NCBI RefSeq assembly: GCF_030056815.1
Contig: NZ_JASHKR010000024.1
Location: forward strand, 1-64,000
Length of the DNA stretch: 64,000 nt
Source of the DNA: Rhodococcus sp. IEGM 1379
GTDB taxonomy: Bacteria; Actinomycetota; Actinomycetes; Mycobacteriales; Mycobacteriaceae
Direction: 5' to 3'
The first letter of the stretch is position 1. Each line of letters begins with the position of its first letter. Below are positions 44,691 through 52,833 of the stretch, piece after piece. A program made the position numbers and the translations under genes. The notes beneath the pieces are model-generated. The model did no database searches. It was not told where the DNA came from and saw only the letters and a program-made list of their open reading frames with translations.

Positions 44691-45479
44691 GTGCACATTA
44701 ATACTTCCAGGTTTGCCGGCAAGACCGCTGTCGTGACCGGCGCGGCCTCAGGGATCGGCGCAGCAATTGCCTTGCGCCTTATCAGTGAAGGCGCGCGGGT
44801 TGCCGGTATCGATGTCGCTGAGGACGCCCTCAAGGAGATGGCGACACAGCATGACGGTGCATTCTTTGCCGCCCCGGCCGACGTGACCAAGGAATCCGAG
44901 GTTGCGGCGGCAATTGCAGCCGCGGCAGCTGAATTCGGTGGCATCGAGATTGCATTCAACGTTGCCGGTGCGTCGAGGGTCGGGCCCATTGTCGATCTCG
45001 ACGAAGCCGATTGGGACTTCACGATCGATCTGGTGCAGAAGGGCGTATTCCTGTGCACCAAGCACGAGGCGCGCCACATCAAGGAGCACGGCCGCGGCGG
45101 CGCCATAGTCAATGTCGCCTCGCTCAACGCTCACATTCCGATGCCGTACGGTAGCCCCTACTCGACGGGCAAAGCGGGTGTGGAAATGTTCAGCAAGGCT
45201 GCTGCGGTGGAACTCGCCGGCGCCGGCATTCGCGTAAATTCCGTTCTGCCCGGCCTGGTCGACACCCCTCTCGTCGCTCCGGTCATGGCGTACGAACCCG
45301 CCCGAGACATGTTCCTCGCGCGTATTCCCATGGCAAGGGCGGCAACTCCCGAAGAAATTGCCGGCCCGTGTCTCTACCTTGCGAGCGATGACGCAACCTA
45401 TGTCACCGGAACGTCATTGGTTGTCGACGGCGGATGGGAAGTGTCCAACTACCCCGATCTGACAACCCTCGGCAGTTAA
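44691..45479 (+). CDS. SDR family oxidoreductase
   Basis: A 262-residue classical short-chain dehydrogenase. It carries TGAASGIGAA (about 16-25), a variant NVAG (NNAG in most), a Ser in NVASLNAHIPM, YSTGKAG as catalytic Tyr-x-x-x-Lys, and a C-terminal LVVDGGW. In ketone catabolic operons an SDR often makes the ketone from an alcohol. The start is GTG 44691 with a close GAAAG site. Its stop overlaps the convergent CMD gene by four bases. Confidence 0.87.
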   Translation: MHINTSRFAGKTAVVTGAASGIGAAIALRLISEGARVAGIDVAEDALKEMATQHDGAFFAAPADVTKESEVAAAIAAAAAEFGGIEIAFNVAGASRVGPIVDLDEADWDFTIDLVQKGVFLCTKHEARHIKEHGRGGAIVNVASLNAHIPMPYGSPYSTGKAGVEMFSKAAAVELAGAGIRVNSVLPGLVDTPLVAPVMAYEPARDMFLARIPMARAATPEEIAGPCLYLASDDATYVTGTSLVVDGGWEVSNYPDLTTLGS

Positions 45480-45961
45480 GTTTCGCTGCTGGGCAATACA
45501 CACACTGTGTCGAGACCGAGGACGTGGTTGAGCCGACCTGAGGCCAACCACGATCCGAGGCACATACTCAGTTCGACGATTTCGGCCTGAGAGTAGTGGG
45601 CGCTCATACGCCCCCAGAACTCGTCGTCGAGTCCATGATGGTCGACGGCGTATCGCTCTGCGTATTCCGCGGCCAAACGGGTCCTGTCGTCGAAGGCGTC
45701 AGTAGTACGCCAATCCGTGACGGCCTCGGCGAAAGTGGACTCCACAATTTCGCCGTCCCGTTTCGTACGCCAGTCCTGACACGTGATGCACCCGTTGATC
45801 TGCGCGATACGCAGACGTGCGGCCTCGAACTCCCGGAGTCCGAAAGAGCTTTTGCTGTAAACATTTTGAGATAGAGCCGCGGCCGCCGGACCTATGCCCG
45901 GGACCATCTCTCCCCACACATAGGCCAGAGGATCTTTGCCTTCAGGAATGTCGATGTTCAT
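45476..45961 (-). CDS. Carboxymuconolactone decarboxylase / AhpD-like protein
   Basis: A 161-residue protein with the AhpD-type C-x-x-C in INGCITCQDWR and a downstream Glu/His helix (FWGRMSAHYSQAEIVELSMCLGSWLASGRLNHVLGL). AhpD-like proteins reduce peroxide-related disulfides; other members act as decarboxylases. ATG 45961 is preceded by GGAGGA. It starts 20 bases inside the 3' end of the upstream dehydrogenase gene, so the two are co-transcribed. Confidence 0.82.
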   Translation of the reverse strand: MNIDIPEGKDPLAYVWGEMVPGIGPAAAALSQNVYSKSSFGLREFEAARLRIAQINGCITCQDWRTKRDGEIVESTFAEAVTDWRTTDAFDDRTRLAAEYAERYAVDHHGLDDEFWGRMSAHYSQAEIVELSMCLGSWLASGRLNHVLGLDTVCVLPSSET

Positions 45962-47117
45962 GCTCTGTCCTCCAAGTTTCGGCGCCGAGTTTACCGACAC
46001 CAGCGGTGAGTGGAACGTCGAGCGCATCGTACAAGCCAGGCTTCGCGGCACGTAGCCACGGGATGGCATTGACGAGACGCCCAACCGCAGTGGCGTTTCC
46101 GCCAGCGGCACGGTTTCCGCCCTCATCGGTCGCCTCGACATTGACCTCGATGCGCGGGCGACCTTCGATGATGACCTTGTGCGCTCCGTCGCCGCCGTCC
46201 GGTGGCATCGGCCAGTCCGGAGCACACGACGGATGGATCCGCGTGACGTGTTCGATGACGATGAGCGGCTTACCGTCGACGATCCCCTGGACTTCGAAGC
46301 GCAGAGCACCCTGGGTTCCGGCGGCAAACTCACCCATCTGCTCCGTCGCGACGCTCTGATCGAGTTCACGACGCAGCAGCGTCTCACGCACAGCGTCGAG
46401 TTCAACACCCAAAGCCCGGGCTATGAGCCGAATCTGGCCGCCCCACACCATCGTCGGCACACCTGGGGTCACCATCGGGGGCTCGTAGTCCATGGGTTGA
46501 CCCATACCGACCAGATAGCGGACAGAATCGGGTTGATCGTAGGTTGTGTAGTCGAAGATTTCCTGGCACCGGATCTGATCGATAGTTCCCGCAAGTCCAC
46601 TGATGAGTACGGGAAGTATGTCGTTTCCCCAACCGGGGTCGACGCCGGAGACGAACAGTGCGCCGCCACCGGCCTTGGCCGCGGACTCGACAGGGTCGCG
46701 CACTTCCGGTGGGGCCGAGCGATAGTCATAGAGCGCGTACACCGACGGCGTGACAACCACTGCGCCGACGTCCAGTGCGCGCGTGATGTCTGCGACCGCG
46801 TCGTCGGGTCGGATCTCTCCGGACGCGGCGTAGACAACCGCACCGGGGGCGGTAGCGAGCACAGCGTCGGCGTCATCCGTAGCTGCTACGCCGAGGCGGT
46901 ATCCGAGTTGAGCAAGATCCCCCGCGTCTCGGCCGACCTTTTCCGGGTTCGCGACAATGACCGCTGCCAACTCGAGGGCAGGATTTGCGACCACAGCGCG
47001 AATCGAGGCACGACCGACGTTCCCGGTCCCCCAGACGACGGTTCGGATCCGTCCAACATGACCTGCCGCGGCATCACTGACATCCATAAGTCGGACATTA
47101 CTCAGCCAGGAGTTCAT
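45942..47117 (-). CDS. NAD(P)-binding DAP/dihydrodipicolinate-reductase-like protein
   Basis: A 391-residue protein with an N-terminal Rossmann fold (VVWGTGNVGRASIRAVVANP at about 28-47) and a long mixed C-terminal domain including GVDPGWGNDILPVLISG. This type is often annotated as 2,4-diaminopentanoate dehydrogenase or dihydrodipicolinate reductase-like, and occurs beside steroid/lipid genes in actinobacteria. Substrate unknown. The start at 47117 has no ribosome site; ATG 47087 is an alternative. It overlaps the CMD gene by 20 bases. Confidence 0.75.
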   Translation of the reverse strand: MNSWLSNVRLMDVSDAAAGHVGRIRTVVWGTGNVGRASIRAVVANPALELAAVIVANPEKVGRDAGDLAQLGYRLGVAATDDADAVLATAPGAVVYAASGEIRPDDAVADITRALDVGAVVVTPSVYALYDYRSAPPEVRDPVESAAKAGGGALFVSGVDPGWGNDILPVLISGLAGTIDQIRCQEIFDYTTYDQPDSVRYLVGMGQPMDYEPPMVTPGVPTMVWGGQIRLIARALGVELDAVRETLLRRELDQSVATEQMGEFAAGTQGALRFEVQGIVDGKPLIVIEHVTRIHPSCAPDWPMPPDGGDGAHKVIIEGRPRIEVNVEATDEGGNRAAGGNATAVGRLVNAIPWLRAAKPGLYDALDVPLTAGVGKLGAETWRTEHEHRHS

Positions 47118-47137
47118 CGCACGGCCGAATGCCTGAA

Positions 47138-47809
47138 CTACCCGGTCAGAAACACCGAAGCTTGCGCTGGAAGTACGACACCGGGCTTTCGGCGGTACGT
47201 CTCTGCCGGACGACCTGTGCCCGCTCGGGCATATTCTCCGGTGCTGATCAGTGAATCGATGACATGGCGCCGGAACCCGTCTTTTTGCAGTTCACGGTCG
47301 AACACGACCTCGTACAGTTGTCGCAGTTGCGGAACAGTGAAGGTGTCACCGAGGAACCCGGCCGGATCGATATTGACGGCATATCGGTACCGCAAGTCGG
47401 CGACGGCAAGCCTGACTATCTCAGTGTGATCGAAGGCCATATCGTCGACGCCGTACGCATTGAGCAGGATCGCACCGGAGGGTAGCGCGGATTGCGGTAT
47501 CGCGGCAGCGTGCGCTACCGACAGCACCCATCCCCGGTCGTCACGGTCGGGGTTGTCGAGGATTGCCAGTTGATGGAACTCCGTGTTTGCCATGTCTGCT
47601 TTTGTCTGCAAGGCGCGATCAGCTGCGGCAGTGAGCAATTCACGTTCATGGAGAAATGTTCCGGGTAGCGCCAGCTTTCCGCGGCGATGCTTGACTGCCA
47701 GGACCTTCAGGGCAGCATCCGCGTAGGTCAGTACCGCCACATCGACGGCGATCGACGGCCGGGGGTAATCCGTCAGGGCATGACCAGTCGAATCTTTCCA
47801 TTCATCCAC
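47138..47809 (-). CDS. nrtR: NrtR-type Nudix transcriptional regulator
   Basis: A 223-residue protein with an N-terminal Nudix-like domain and a C-terminal winged helix, the NrtR layout. The first part has AVLTYADAALKVLAVKHRRGKLALPGTFLHERELLTAAADRAL. The Nudix box is degenerate, as in ADP-ribose-sensing regulators. NrtR proteins repress NAD and ADP-ribose metabolism genes and release DNA on binding ADP-ribose or NAD-related ligands. The divergent ADP-ribosylglycohydrolase gene and the repeated TTAGCTCAAA boxes between them fit this role well. Confidence 0.85.
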   Translation of the reverse strand: MDEWKDSTGHALTDYPRPSIAVDVAVLTYADAALKVLAVKHRRGKLALPGTFLHERELLTAAADRALQTKADMANTEFHQLAILDNPDRDDRGWVLSVAHAAAIPQSALPSGAILLNAYGVDDMAFDHTEIVRLAVADLRYRYAVNIDPAGFLGDTFTVPQLRQLYEVVFDRELQKDGFRRHVIDSLISTGEYARAGTGRPAETYRRKPGVVLPAQASVFLTG

Positions 47810-47818
47810 TCTTGCATG

Positions 47819-47857
47819 TTAGCTCAAACATGATCTATAGTTAGCTCAAAGTTGAGC
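47819..47857. promoter_or_regulatory. NrtR operator between divergent genes
   Basis: TTAGCTCAAA is repeated directly at 47819 and 47841, two turns apart (22 bases). The second copy is half of the palindrome GCTCAAAGTTGAGC (47844-47857). The block starts 10 bases before the NrtR start and ends 12 bases before the fusion-gene start. A TATAG element lies between the copies and may be part of a -10 box. Confidence 0.72.
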
Positions 47858-47869
47858 AAAGGGGCGAAC

Positions 47870-49777
47870 ATGAAGCTGACCACACTGCAGTCCGACCGTG
47901 CAGCGGGGGTACTGCTCGGCACCGCAGCGGGCGACGCCCTCGGCGCGGGATACGAATTCACGTACCCGAATGCCAAGGCAACCATCAATATGATCGGCGG
48001 CGGCCAGTGCCGGTGGGCACCGGGCGAATGGACCGACGACACGTCGATGGCCATTGCGATAGCAGAGGTAGCAGCAACCGGAGTCGATATCGGAGATGCT
48101 GAAGGACTGGATGCCATTGCAGCGCAATTTATTCGGTGGTACAACTCCGACCCTGCGGACATCGGCATTCAGACCGAGGCCGTACTGTCCGCACGGTCAA
48201 CCAGCGCGTCCGCCATGACAGAGTGCGCCCGGGCGGTCGACGGCCTCAAGGGTGGCAACGGTTCGCTCATGCGCACCGCGCCCGTAGCACTCGCCTACCT
48301 CGACGACCCGGTCGGAGCAATCAACGCCGCACAGCGCATCGGCGCACTCACCCATGACGATCTGCGCACCGGCCAGGCATGCCAAATGTGGACTCACGCC
48401 ATCAGACACGCAGTCCTTCACGGCACCTTCGACGGCGTCCGCGACTACCTGTCCATCGCAGACGCAGAGGCAGCCGACTACTGGGGCCCCCTGCTCGATC
48501 AGGCCGAAACAGGTAGTCCACGAGACTTTTCCAAAAATGGCTGGGTAGTCCACGCACTCCAAACCGCATGGTGGGCCATCACCTCCACCGACAGTGGCGA
48601 CGTAGGCCACCTTCAGCGCGCCCTCGAAGCTGCCGTCCGCGCCGGTGGCGATACCGACACCACAGCTGCCATCGCCGGCGGTCTGCTCGGCGCCCGATGG
48701 GGAGCATCGGCCGTCCCGGCGCGCTGGCGTCGCATCATGCACGGCTGGCCCGGATATACCTCCGCAGATCTGATTCGTCTCGCGATCAAGACTGTCCGCG
48801 GCGGCACCGACGATCGAAACGGTTGGCCGTCCACGGCAACACTCGATTACTCACGGTTTCGCGGCACTCACCATCTGACCACACATCCGCACGACGACGG
48901 CGTGCTGCTCGGCGGAGTGGACGCGGTATCGACTGCGCACTACGACGCCGTAGTCAGCCTCTGCCGCATGGGAACCCAACAGGTCAGTACCGAACACATC
49001 GAATTCCGACTGGTCGACGACGGCCACGAATCCAATGCCCACCTCGATTTTGTCATCGACGACGCCGCACAGACCGTCAAGACCCTGCGAGAAGAGGGCA
49101 AACGTGTACTGCTGCACTGCGTTCAGGCACACAGTCGCACGCCGTCCGTTGCTGCGCGATACTCGGTACTGCTCGGGCGAAATCCCCTCGACGTGCGCAC
49201 CGCCATGCCGTGGGCACGCCCGAAGACCGAACTCTGGAACAGCGCTGTCACCCCTACAGGAGGAACCATGCCCACGATAACCGTCGTCGAAGGCGACATC
49301 ACCACCCTCGACGTCGATGCCGTCGTCAATGCCGCAAACTCGAGATTGCTCGGCGGCGGCGGAGTCGACGGAGCGATCCATCGCGCCGGAGGCTCGGCAA
49401 TCCTCGAAGCCTGCAAGGTTTTGCGAAACACCAGCCTGCCCGACGGTTTGCCGGTGGGTGCCGCCGTAGCAACCACTGCGGGAAAGATGAAAGCCCGCAA
49501 CGTGATCCACACGGTCGGACCGCGCTATTCGGATACCGAAGACCTCTCGGCCCGGCTCCGTTCCGCATACACGCGCAGCTTGGCGGTTGCCGATTCCCTG
49601 GGCGCCCGGACGGTTGCATTTCCGTTGATCTCCTCCGGCGTTTACGGCTGGCCCAAAGAAGATGCAGTGCGGCAGGCGGTTTCCGCCATCCGTGCAGCGG
49701 ACACCCAGGTGGAATCCGTCATTCTTGTCGCCTACAACCAGGAGTCTGCGGCCCTGATGCGGCGTATCCTTGCGTGA
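47870..49777 (+). CDS. ADP-ribosylglycohydrolase / Cys-phosphatase-like / macro-domain fusion
   Basis: A 635-residue, three-domain protein. Residues 1-320 form a DraG-type ADP-ribosylglycohydrolase (GTAAGDALGAGYEF, TDDT at 55-58, GGDTDT at 259-264, the two magnesium-binding motifs). Residues 325-460 contain HCVQAHSRT, a protein-tyrosine-phosphatase-like HC-x5-R loop with Cys417 and Arg423. Residues 467-635 form a macro domain (VVNAANSRLLGGGGVDGAIHRAGG, FPLISSGVYGWP) that binds ADP-ribose or its esters. ATG 47870 follows AAAGGGG. The protein probably strips and recycles ADP-ribose under NrtR control; a phosphatase acting on an ADP-ribose phosphate is inference. Confidence 0.85.
   Translation: MKLTTLQSDRAAGVLLGTAAGDALGAGYEFTYPNAKATINMIGGGQCRWAPGEWTDDTSMAIAIAEVAATGVDIGDAEGLDAIAAQFIRWYNSDPADIGIQTEAVLSARSTSASAMTECARAVDGLKGGNGSLMRTAPVALAYLDDPVGAINAAQRIGALTHDDLRTGQACQMWTHAIRHAVLHGTFDGVRDYLSIADAEAADYWGPLLDQAETGSPRDFSKNGWVVHALQTAWWAITSTDSGDVGHLQRALEAAVRAGGDTDTTAAIAGGLLGARWGASAVPARWRRIMHGWPGYTSADLIRLAIKTVRGGTDDRNGWPSTATLDYSRFRGTHHLTTHPHDDGVLLGGVDAVSTAHYDAVVSLCRMGTQQVSTEHIEFRLVDDGHESNAHLDFVIDDAAQTVKTLREEGKRVLLHCVQAHSRTPSVAARYSVLLGRNPLDVRTAMPWARPKTELWNSAVTPTGGTMPTITVVEGDITTLDVDAVVNAANSRLLGGGGVDGAIHRAGGSAILEACKVLRNTSLPDGLPVGAAVATTAGKMKARNVIHTVGPRYSDTEDLSARLRSAYTRSLAVADSLGARTVAFPLISSGVYGWPKEDAVRQAVSAIRAADTQVESVILVAYNQESAALMRRILA
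49258..49270 (+). promoter_or_regulatory. Internal ribosome binding site at the macro domain
   Basis: AGGAGG (49258-49263) lies four bases upstream of an in-frame ATG (49268) inside the fusion gene, exactly where the macro domain begins. Translation from here would give a free macro-domain protein of 169 residues. Whether it is used is not visible from sequence. Confidence 0.55.
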
Positions 49778-49780
49778 GCG

Positions 49781-49900
49781 CTAGCGGGCCCGCATACGAC
49801 CGCTCAGCTGACGGTTTCCGAAGTCCAGACCCGAGCCGTCACTGGCGACCAGTGCGGTAAGTCCGGCGGCGACCAACAACGAGATGATGACTACGCCCAT
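49781..49900 (-). CDS. Small 39-residue membrane-type peptide
   Basis: The short frame begins at ATG 49898-49900 behind AAAGAGGTGA with good spacing and ends at TAG 49781. The peptide has one hydrophobic helix (GVVIISLLVAAGLTALVA) and a polar, basic tail (DFGNRQLSGRMRAR). I know no function. The clear ribosome site supports translation. It lies 3 bases beyond the end of the fusion gene, on the opposite strand. Confidence 0.5.
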   Translation of the reverse strand: MGVVIISLLVAAGLTALVASDGSGLDFGNRQLSGRMRAR

Positions 49901-49996
49901 GATGCGTCACCTCTTTCTGATGTAGATGGAGAACTCTGCGCCTGTCGGCTGACACCAAGTATATGTAACTGATGGTTACATGCAATGTGGTGTCGC

Positions 49997-50659
49997 TCAC
50001 CTGGCACTGGGTGATGGCGATACCAGCCACGCGACTTCGATCAGGCCGGCGGCAACTACCGCTGCCGGCCAGAGCGCATGGACACCGATCCAGCGGTGCA
50101 TCAAGGCACCGAGAATCGCTCCCACGATCAGCCCCGCACACATACCGAAGTGCTGCAGCCACGCCCACCGCGGACCGCCGAGAAGTGCACCGGTCAGTCG
50201 CTGGCCCATCTTCACCAACGCGCCCGTCATATAGGTGACACCGATCGTCACCTCACCGTCACGCTGGAACACCGAGTTGACGGCACCCATCGCCAACGCC
50301 ATCGCGGTAACCGCACCGGGAGTGATGCCGAAGCTACCGAAGACGGAACCCACGACCAACAGAGTTGTCACCACCGACAAGACCGCCACCTTGCGGGCTC
50401 GTATCGAAAAGCGTTCGGTGACATGGGTAATGACCGTTCCGAGCGCGATACCGACCAGGAAGAGGACAATCACTGCCGCCGGCACGCGGGCCACCGACCA
50501 TAGGCCCTCGGAAATCGAGACGCTCATCTGAGTCATGTTGCCGCTCATGAAGGATACGAACTGTCCGCTCAGGACGATGAATCCGAGCGCATCGACGTAC
50601 CCGGCCAGACCGGCAAGAGCAATCGCGAGCCCGATCAATGATCTGCTGTATCCCGTCAC
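49997..50659 (-). CDS. DUF1275 (YoaK) family membrane protein
   Basis: A 220-residue protein with about six hydrophobic helices. The opening ALAGLAGYVDALGFIVLSGQFVSFMSGNMTQMSV is the hallmark of DUF1275/YoaK, and GVTYMTGALVKMGQRL lies in the middle. Transport of a small molecule is suspected for the family but not established. It is divergent to nothing; the RidA gene lies 18 bases downstream in the genome and is read in the same direction. Confidence 0.85.
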   Translation of the reverse strand: MTGYSRSLIGLAIALAGLAGYVDALGFIVLSGQFVSFMSGNMTQMSVSISEGLWSVARVPAAVIVLFLVGIALGTVITHVTERFSIRARKVAVLSVVTTLLVVGSVFGSFGITPGAVTAMALAMGAVNSVFQRDGEVTIGVTYMTGALVKMGQRLTGALLGGPRWAWLQHFGMCAGLIVGAILGALMHRWIGVHALWPAAVVAAGLIEVAWLVSPSPSAR

Positions 50660-50677
50660 CTGACAAAGCGTGACACA

Positions 50678-51043
50678 TTACTGGGGCGTATAGGCCATAC
50701 ACTCCACTTCCATGTGGGCACCCAGCGCCAAGCCATCGGTGCCGAACGCACTTCTCGCCGGCAACCGACCCGCCGGGAAGTACTCCAGGTAAACCTTGTT
50801 GAACTCCTGCCAGCGCGACATGTCGTCGAGCATGACGGTGCATTTGAAGACCGCGTCCATACTCCACCCGTAAGCGACCAACGACGCCGAAATATTCTCC
50901 ATCGTCTGGCGTGCCTGCTGCTCGAATCCCTCGGCAAGTGTTCCGTCCGGCAACATCCCGATCTGTCCGGACAGATACAAGATGTCTCCGACGCGAACCC
51001 CCGTGGAGAACGGCGTATCGAAGGCGGGCGGAATGAATTCCAT
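50678..51043 (-). CDS. RidA family protein
   Basis: A 121-residue RidA/YjgF protein (FSTGVRVGDILYLSGQIGMLPDGTLAEGFEQQ, then VFKCTVMLDDMSRWQEFNKVYLEYFPAGRLPARSAFG). The Arg near residue 104 and the closing Glu (VECMAYTP) correspond to the enamine/imine deaminase site. Some family members hydrolyse enamines; others are pathway enzymes like RutC. ATG 51043 follows GAGGAG. It lies 35 bases downstream of a hydrolase gene, which suggests a RutC/RutD-like pair or amine catabolism. Confidence 0.87.
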   Translation of the reverse strand: MEFIPPAFDTPFSTGVRVGDILYLSGQIGMLPDGTLAEGFEQQARQTMENISASLVAYGWSMDAVFKCTVMLDDMSRWQEFNKVYLEYFPAGRLPARSAFGTDGLALGAHMEVECMAYTPQ

Positions 51044-51078
51044 TGCTACTCCTCGTTCGTGCTCAATCAGATTCACAG

Positions 51079-51891
51079 TCAGAGCGTTTCGCGAGTACGG
51101 ACCTCGGCCAGAAAATCGGCCACCAATTGGTTCCACGCATGTGGGTCCTCGAAATACGGCGAATGTCCACGTTCTGCCAGTTCGATCACTTCCGACTTGG
51201 GCAGAAACTGGGCTGCCGAACGGATCCGCTCGGGAGTCATCAATGCGTCGCGTTCTCCGGCAATCATCAGCACCGGCACGTCGACGCCCGCCAGCGCGGA
51301 AGGTTCGTACGTGTAGTTGGTCAGAATGCGAAAGAACTCCGCGTCGGATGGGCGGTGCCCGAAGGATCCGAGCGCTTGATAGAGATATGCGCGGGCCGGA
51401 TCCAGACCGAGTAGCCGATCTCCGACCGCCGGATGCACGCCGAGCGGTCGGGCTGTCACTGGTCCAGCGGTGACGGGCGGGTCCACTTCTGGTCCGAAGC
51501 CGACAGGAATTCCACCCGTCGTACACGCGAGAACTACGGATTCCACCCGATCCGGAGACTCGATTGCCGTACCGAGTGCCGCCCAACCGCCCATCGACTG
51601 CCCGACGATATGCGCGCGATCCACACTGAGCAGATCCATGATCTCGCGAAGGTCGGAGACAGCGGCACGCGGACCGTGATTGCCGCCATTGTTGGTCGAA
51701 CGGCCGAATCCTCTTTGATCCCAGGTGATTACCCGATATTTCTGCGCGAAGTACGGAACCTGCTGGTACCAGACCGCCGCGTTTCCACCCAAGCCGTGAG
51801 TGAGGATCAGATCGGGACCGGTACCCGCAGTCTCGTACCAGATCTGCTCACCATCGGTGGAGGTGAGAAATCCTTCGGTGCGTGGGATCAT
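51079..51891 (-). CDS. Alpha/beta-hydrolase
   Basis: A 270-residue hydrolase with LTHGLGGNAAVWYQQ, DQRGFGRSTNN, the elbow GQSMGGWAALG, Asp in AGERDALMTPE and His in ERGHSPYFEDP. It is a lactonase/enol-lactone-type hydrolase in outline. It overlaps the IclR gene's stop by an ATGA, so it is translated with that regulator, and precedes RidA. Substrate unknown. Confidence 0.87.
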   Translation of the reverse strand: MIPRTEGFLTSTDGEQIWYETAGTGPDLILTHGLGGNAAVWYQQVPYFAQKYRVITWDQRGFGRSTNNGGNHGPRAAVSDLREIMDLLSVDRAHIVGQSMGGWAALGTAIESPDRVESVVLACTTGGIPVGFGPEVDPPVTAGPVTARPLGVHPAVGDRLLGLDPARAYLYQALGSFGHRPSDAEFFRILTNYTYEPSALAGVDVPVLMIAGERDALMTPERIRSAAQFLPKSEVIELAERGHSPYFEDPHAWNQLVADFLAEVRTRETL

Positions 51892-52670
51892 CCTTCGTCT
51901 CCTGATTCGGTGGAGCGCTTACCGCCCGCATGATCGGTGAGCAGTTGTTCGATGTCATCGGTGGTGCGGCGCAGATGCTCCTGGACCATCGCGACGGTGT
52001 CGTCGTCGAAATCGCTGTCGAACCCGATCACCGTCACCGCACACAACGGAGAACCCTTGCGTGAGCATGCTGCACGCGAGACCGATCCGATAATATCGCG
52101 GGACCGCTTGTGTACCACCGCAAATCCCGTCGCGCGGGTTTCCTCGATGTCGGCAAGAAACCCGTTGGGTCCGTCGAGCGGATAGCCGGCCTGTTCCACC
52201 AACTTCAGGTACGGCGCAAGCGCGCTCGCGTCCAGTGCGGCAAGAAATGCCAGCGGGCCCGCAAACCGGTGCGGCGGAAGTAGATCGCCGAGCATACGAG
52301 TGATCATCTTGAGCCGATCGGGACGCAGTGCAGCAATAATCCGACTGCCGGAACTCTCGAGAACCTGCAGATTTACCATCATGTCGGTTCGCTCCGACAG
52401 CGCCTGCAACGCCGGATTGCACAGTGCGGCCAACGAATGTGCGGCGGCCTCGTGAGAGACCTGAAGCGCTGCCGGACCAGGTAGGTACCGACCGTCGTAG
52501 CGGAACACCCAACCGCGACTGGCCAACTCACCGAGAACCCGATGGGCCGTCGGCCTGAGCATGCCCACCTCTTCGGCGAGTTCACTGAGCGTCATCGGTG
52601 TCGTCGACCGGGCAATCGCCTCCAGCAGATCGAGAGCCTTGTCGACGGCGGACGCCGAACCCTTCGTCAT
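51888..52670 (-). CDS. IclR family regulator
   Basis: A 260-residue IclR protein. The N-terminal winged helix is MTLSELAEEVGMLRPTAHRVLGELASRGWVFR (about 24-55) and the C-terminal half is the effector domain (SRAACSRKGSPLCAVTVIGFDSDFDDD). It opens an operon with the hydrolase and RidA genes and is divergent from an ABC importer. A 17-base palindrome in the shared promoter is the likely binding site. Confidence 0.88.
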   Translation of the reverse strand: MTKGSASAVDKALDLLEAIARSTTPMTLSELAEEVGMLRPTAHRVLGELASRGWVFRYDGRYLPGPAALQVSHEAAAHSLAALCNPALQALSERTDMMVNLQVLESSGSRIIAALRPDRLKMITRMLGDLLPPHRFAGPLAFLAALDASALAPYLKLVEQAGYPLDGPNGFLADIEETRATGFAVVHKRSRDIIGSVSRAACSRKGSPLCAVTVIGFDSDFDDDTVAMVQEHLRRTTDDIEQLLTDHAGGKRSTESGDEG

Positions 52671-52742
52671 CCGTTTCCTCCTGGTGCCGGTTTTTGAAAA
52701 GCCTTGGCATTCGCCTTGGAAATTACTATAGTCACAATAATC

Positions 52743-52759
52743 ATTCCGTACTACGGAAT
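52743..52759. promoter_or_regulatory. IclR operator candidate
   Basis: ATTCCGTACTACGGAAT is a perfect 17-base palindrome, with an ATTCCGTA arm on each side of a central C. It is centred in the 163 bases between the IclR gene and the binding-protein gene. Such short TCCG/CGGA palindromes are typical of IclR-family sites. Confidence 0.68.
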
Positions 52760-52833
52760 TCTACGAGTATTTTCACCCTTCCCTCCGGACTACCGGCAAG
52801 GAATCGATTCTCCTACGCGAGAGGCTTTCGGAC

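Noticed and set aside
50678-51586. RidA gene read as a 302-residue protein with a long N-terminus
   Set aside because: GAGGAG precedes ATG 51043, and RidA homology starts there; the extension runs antisense-like through the hydrolase gene.
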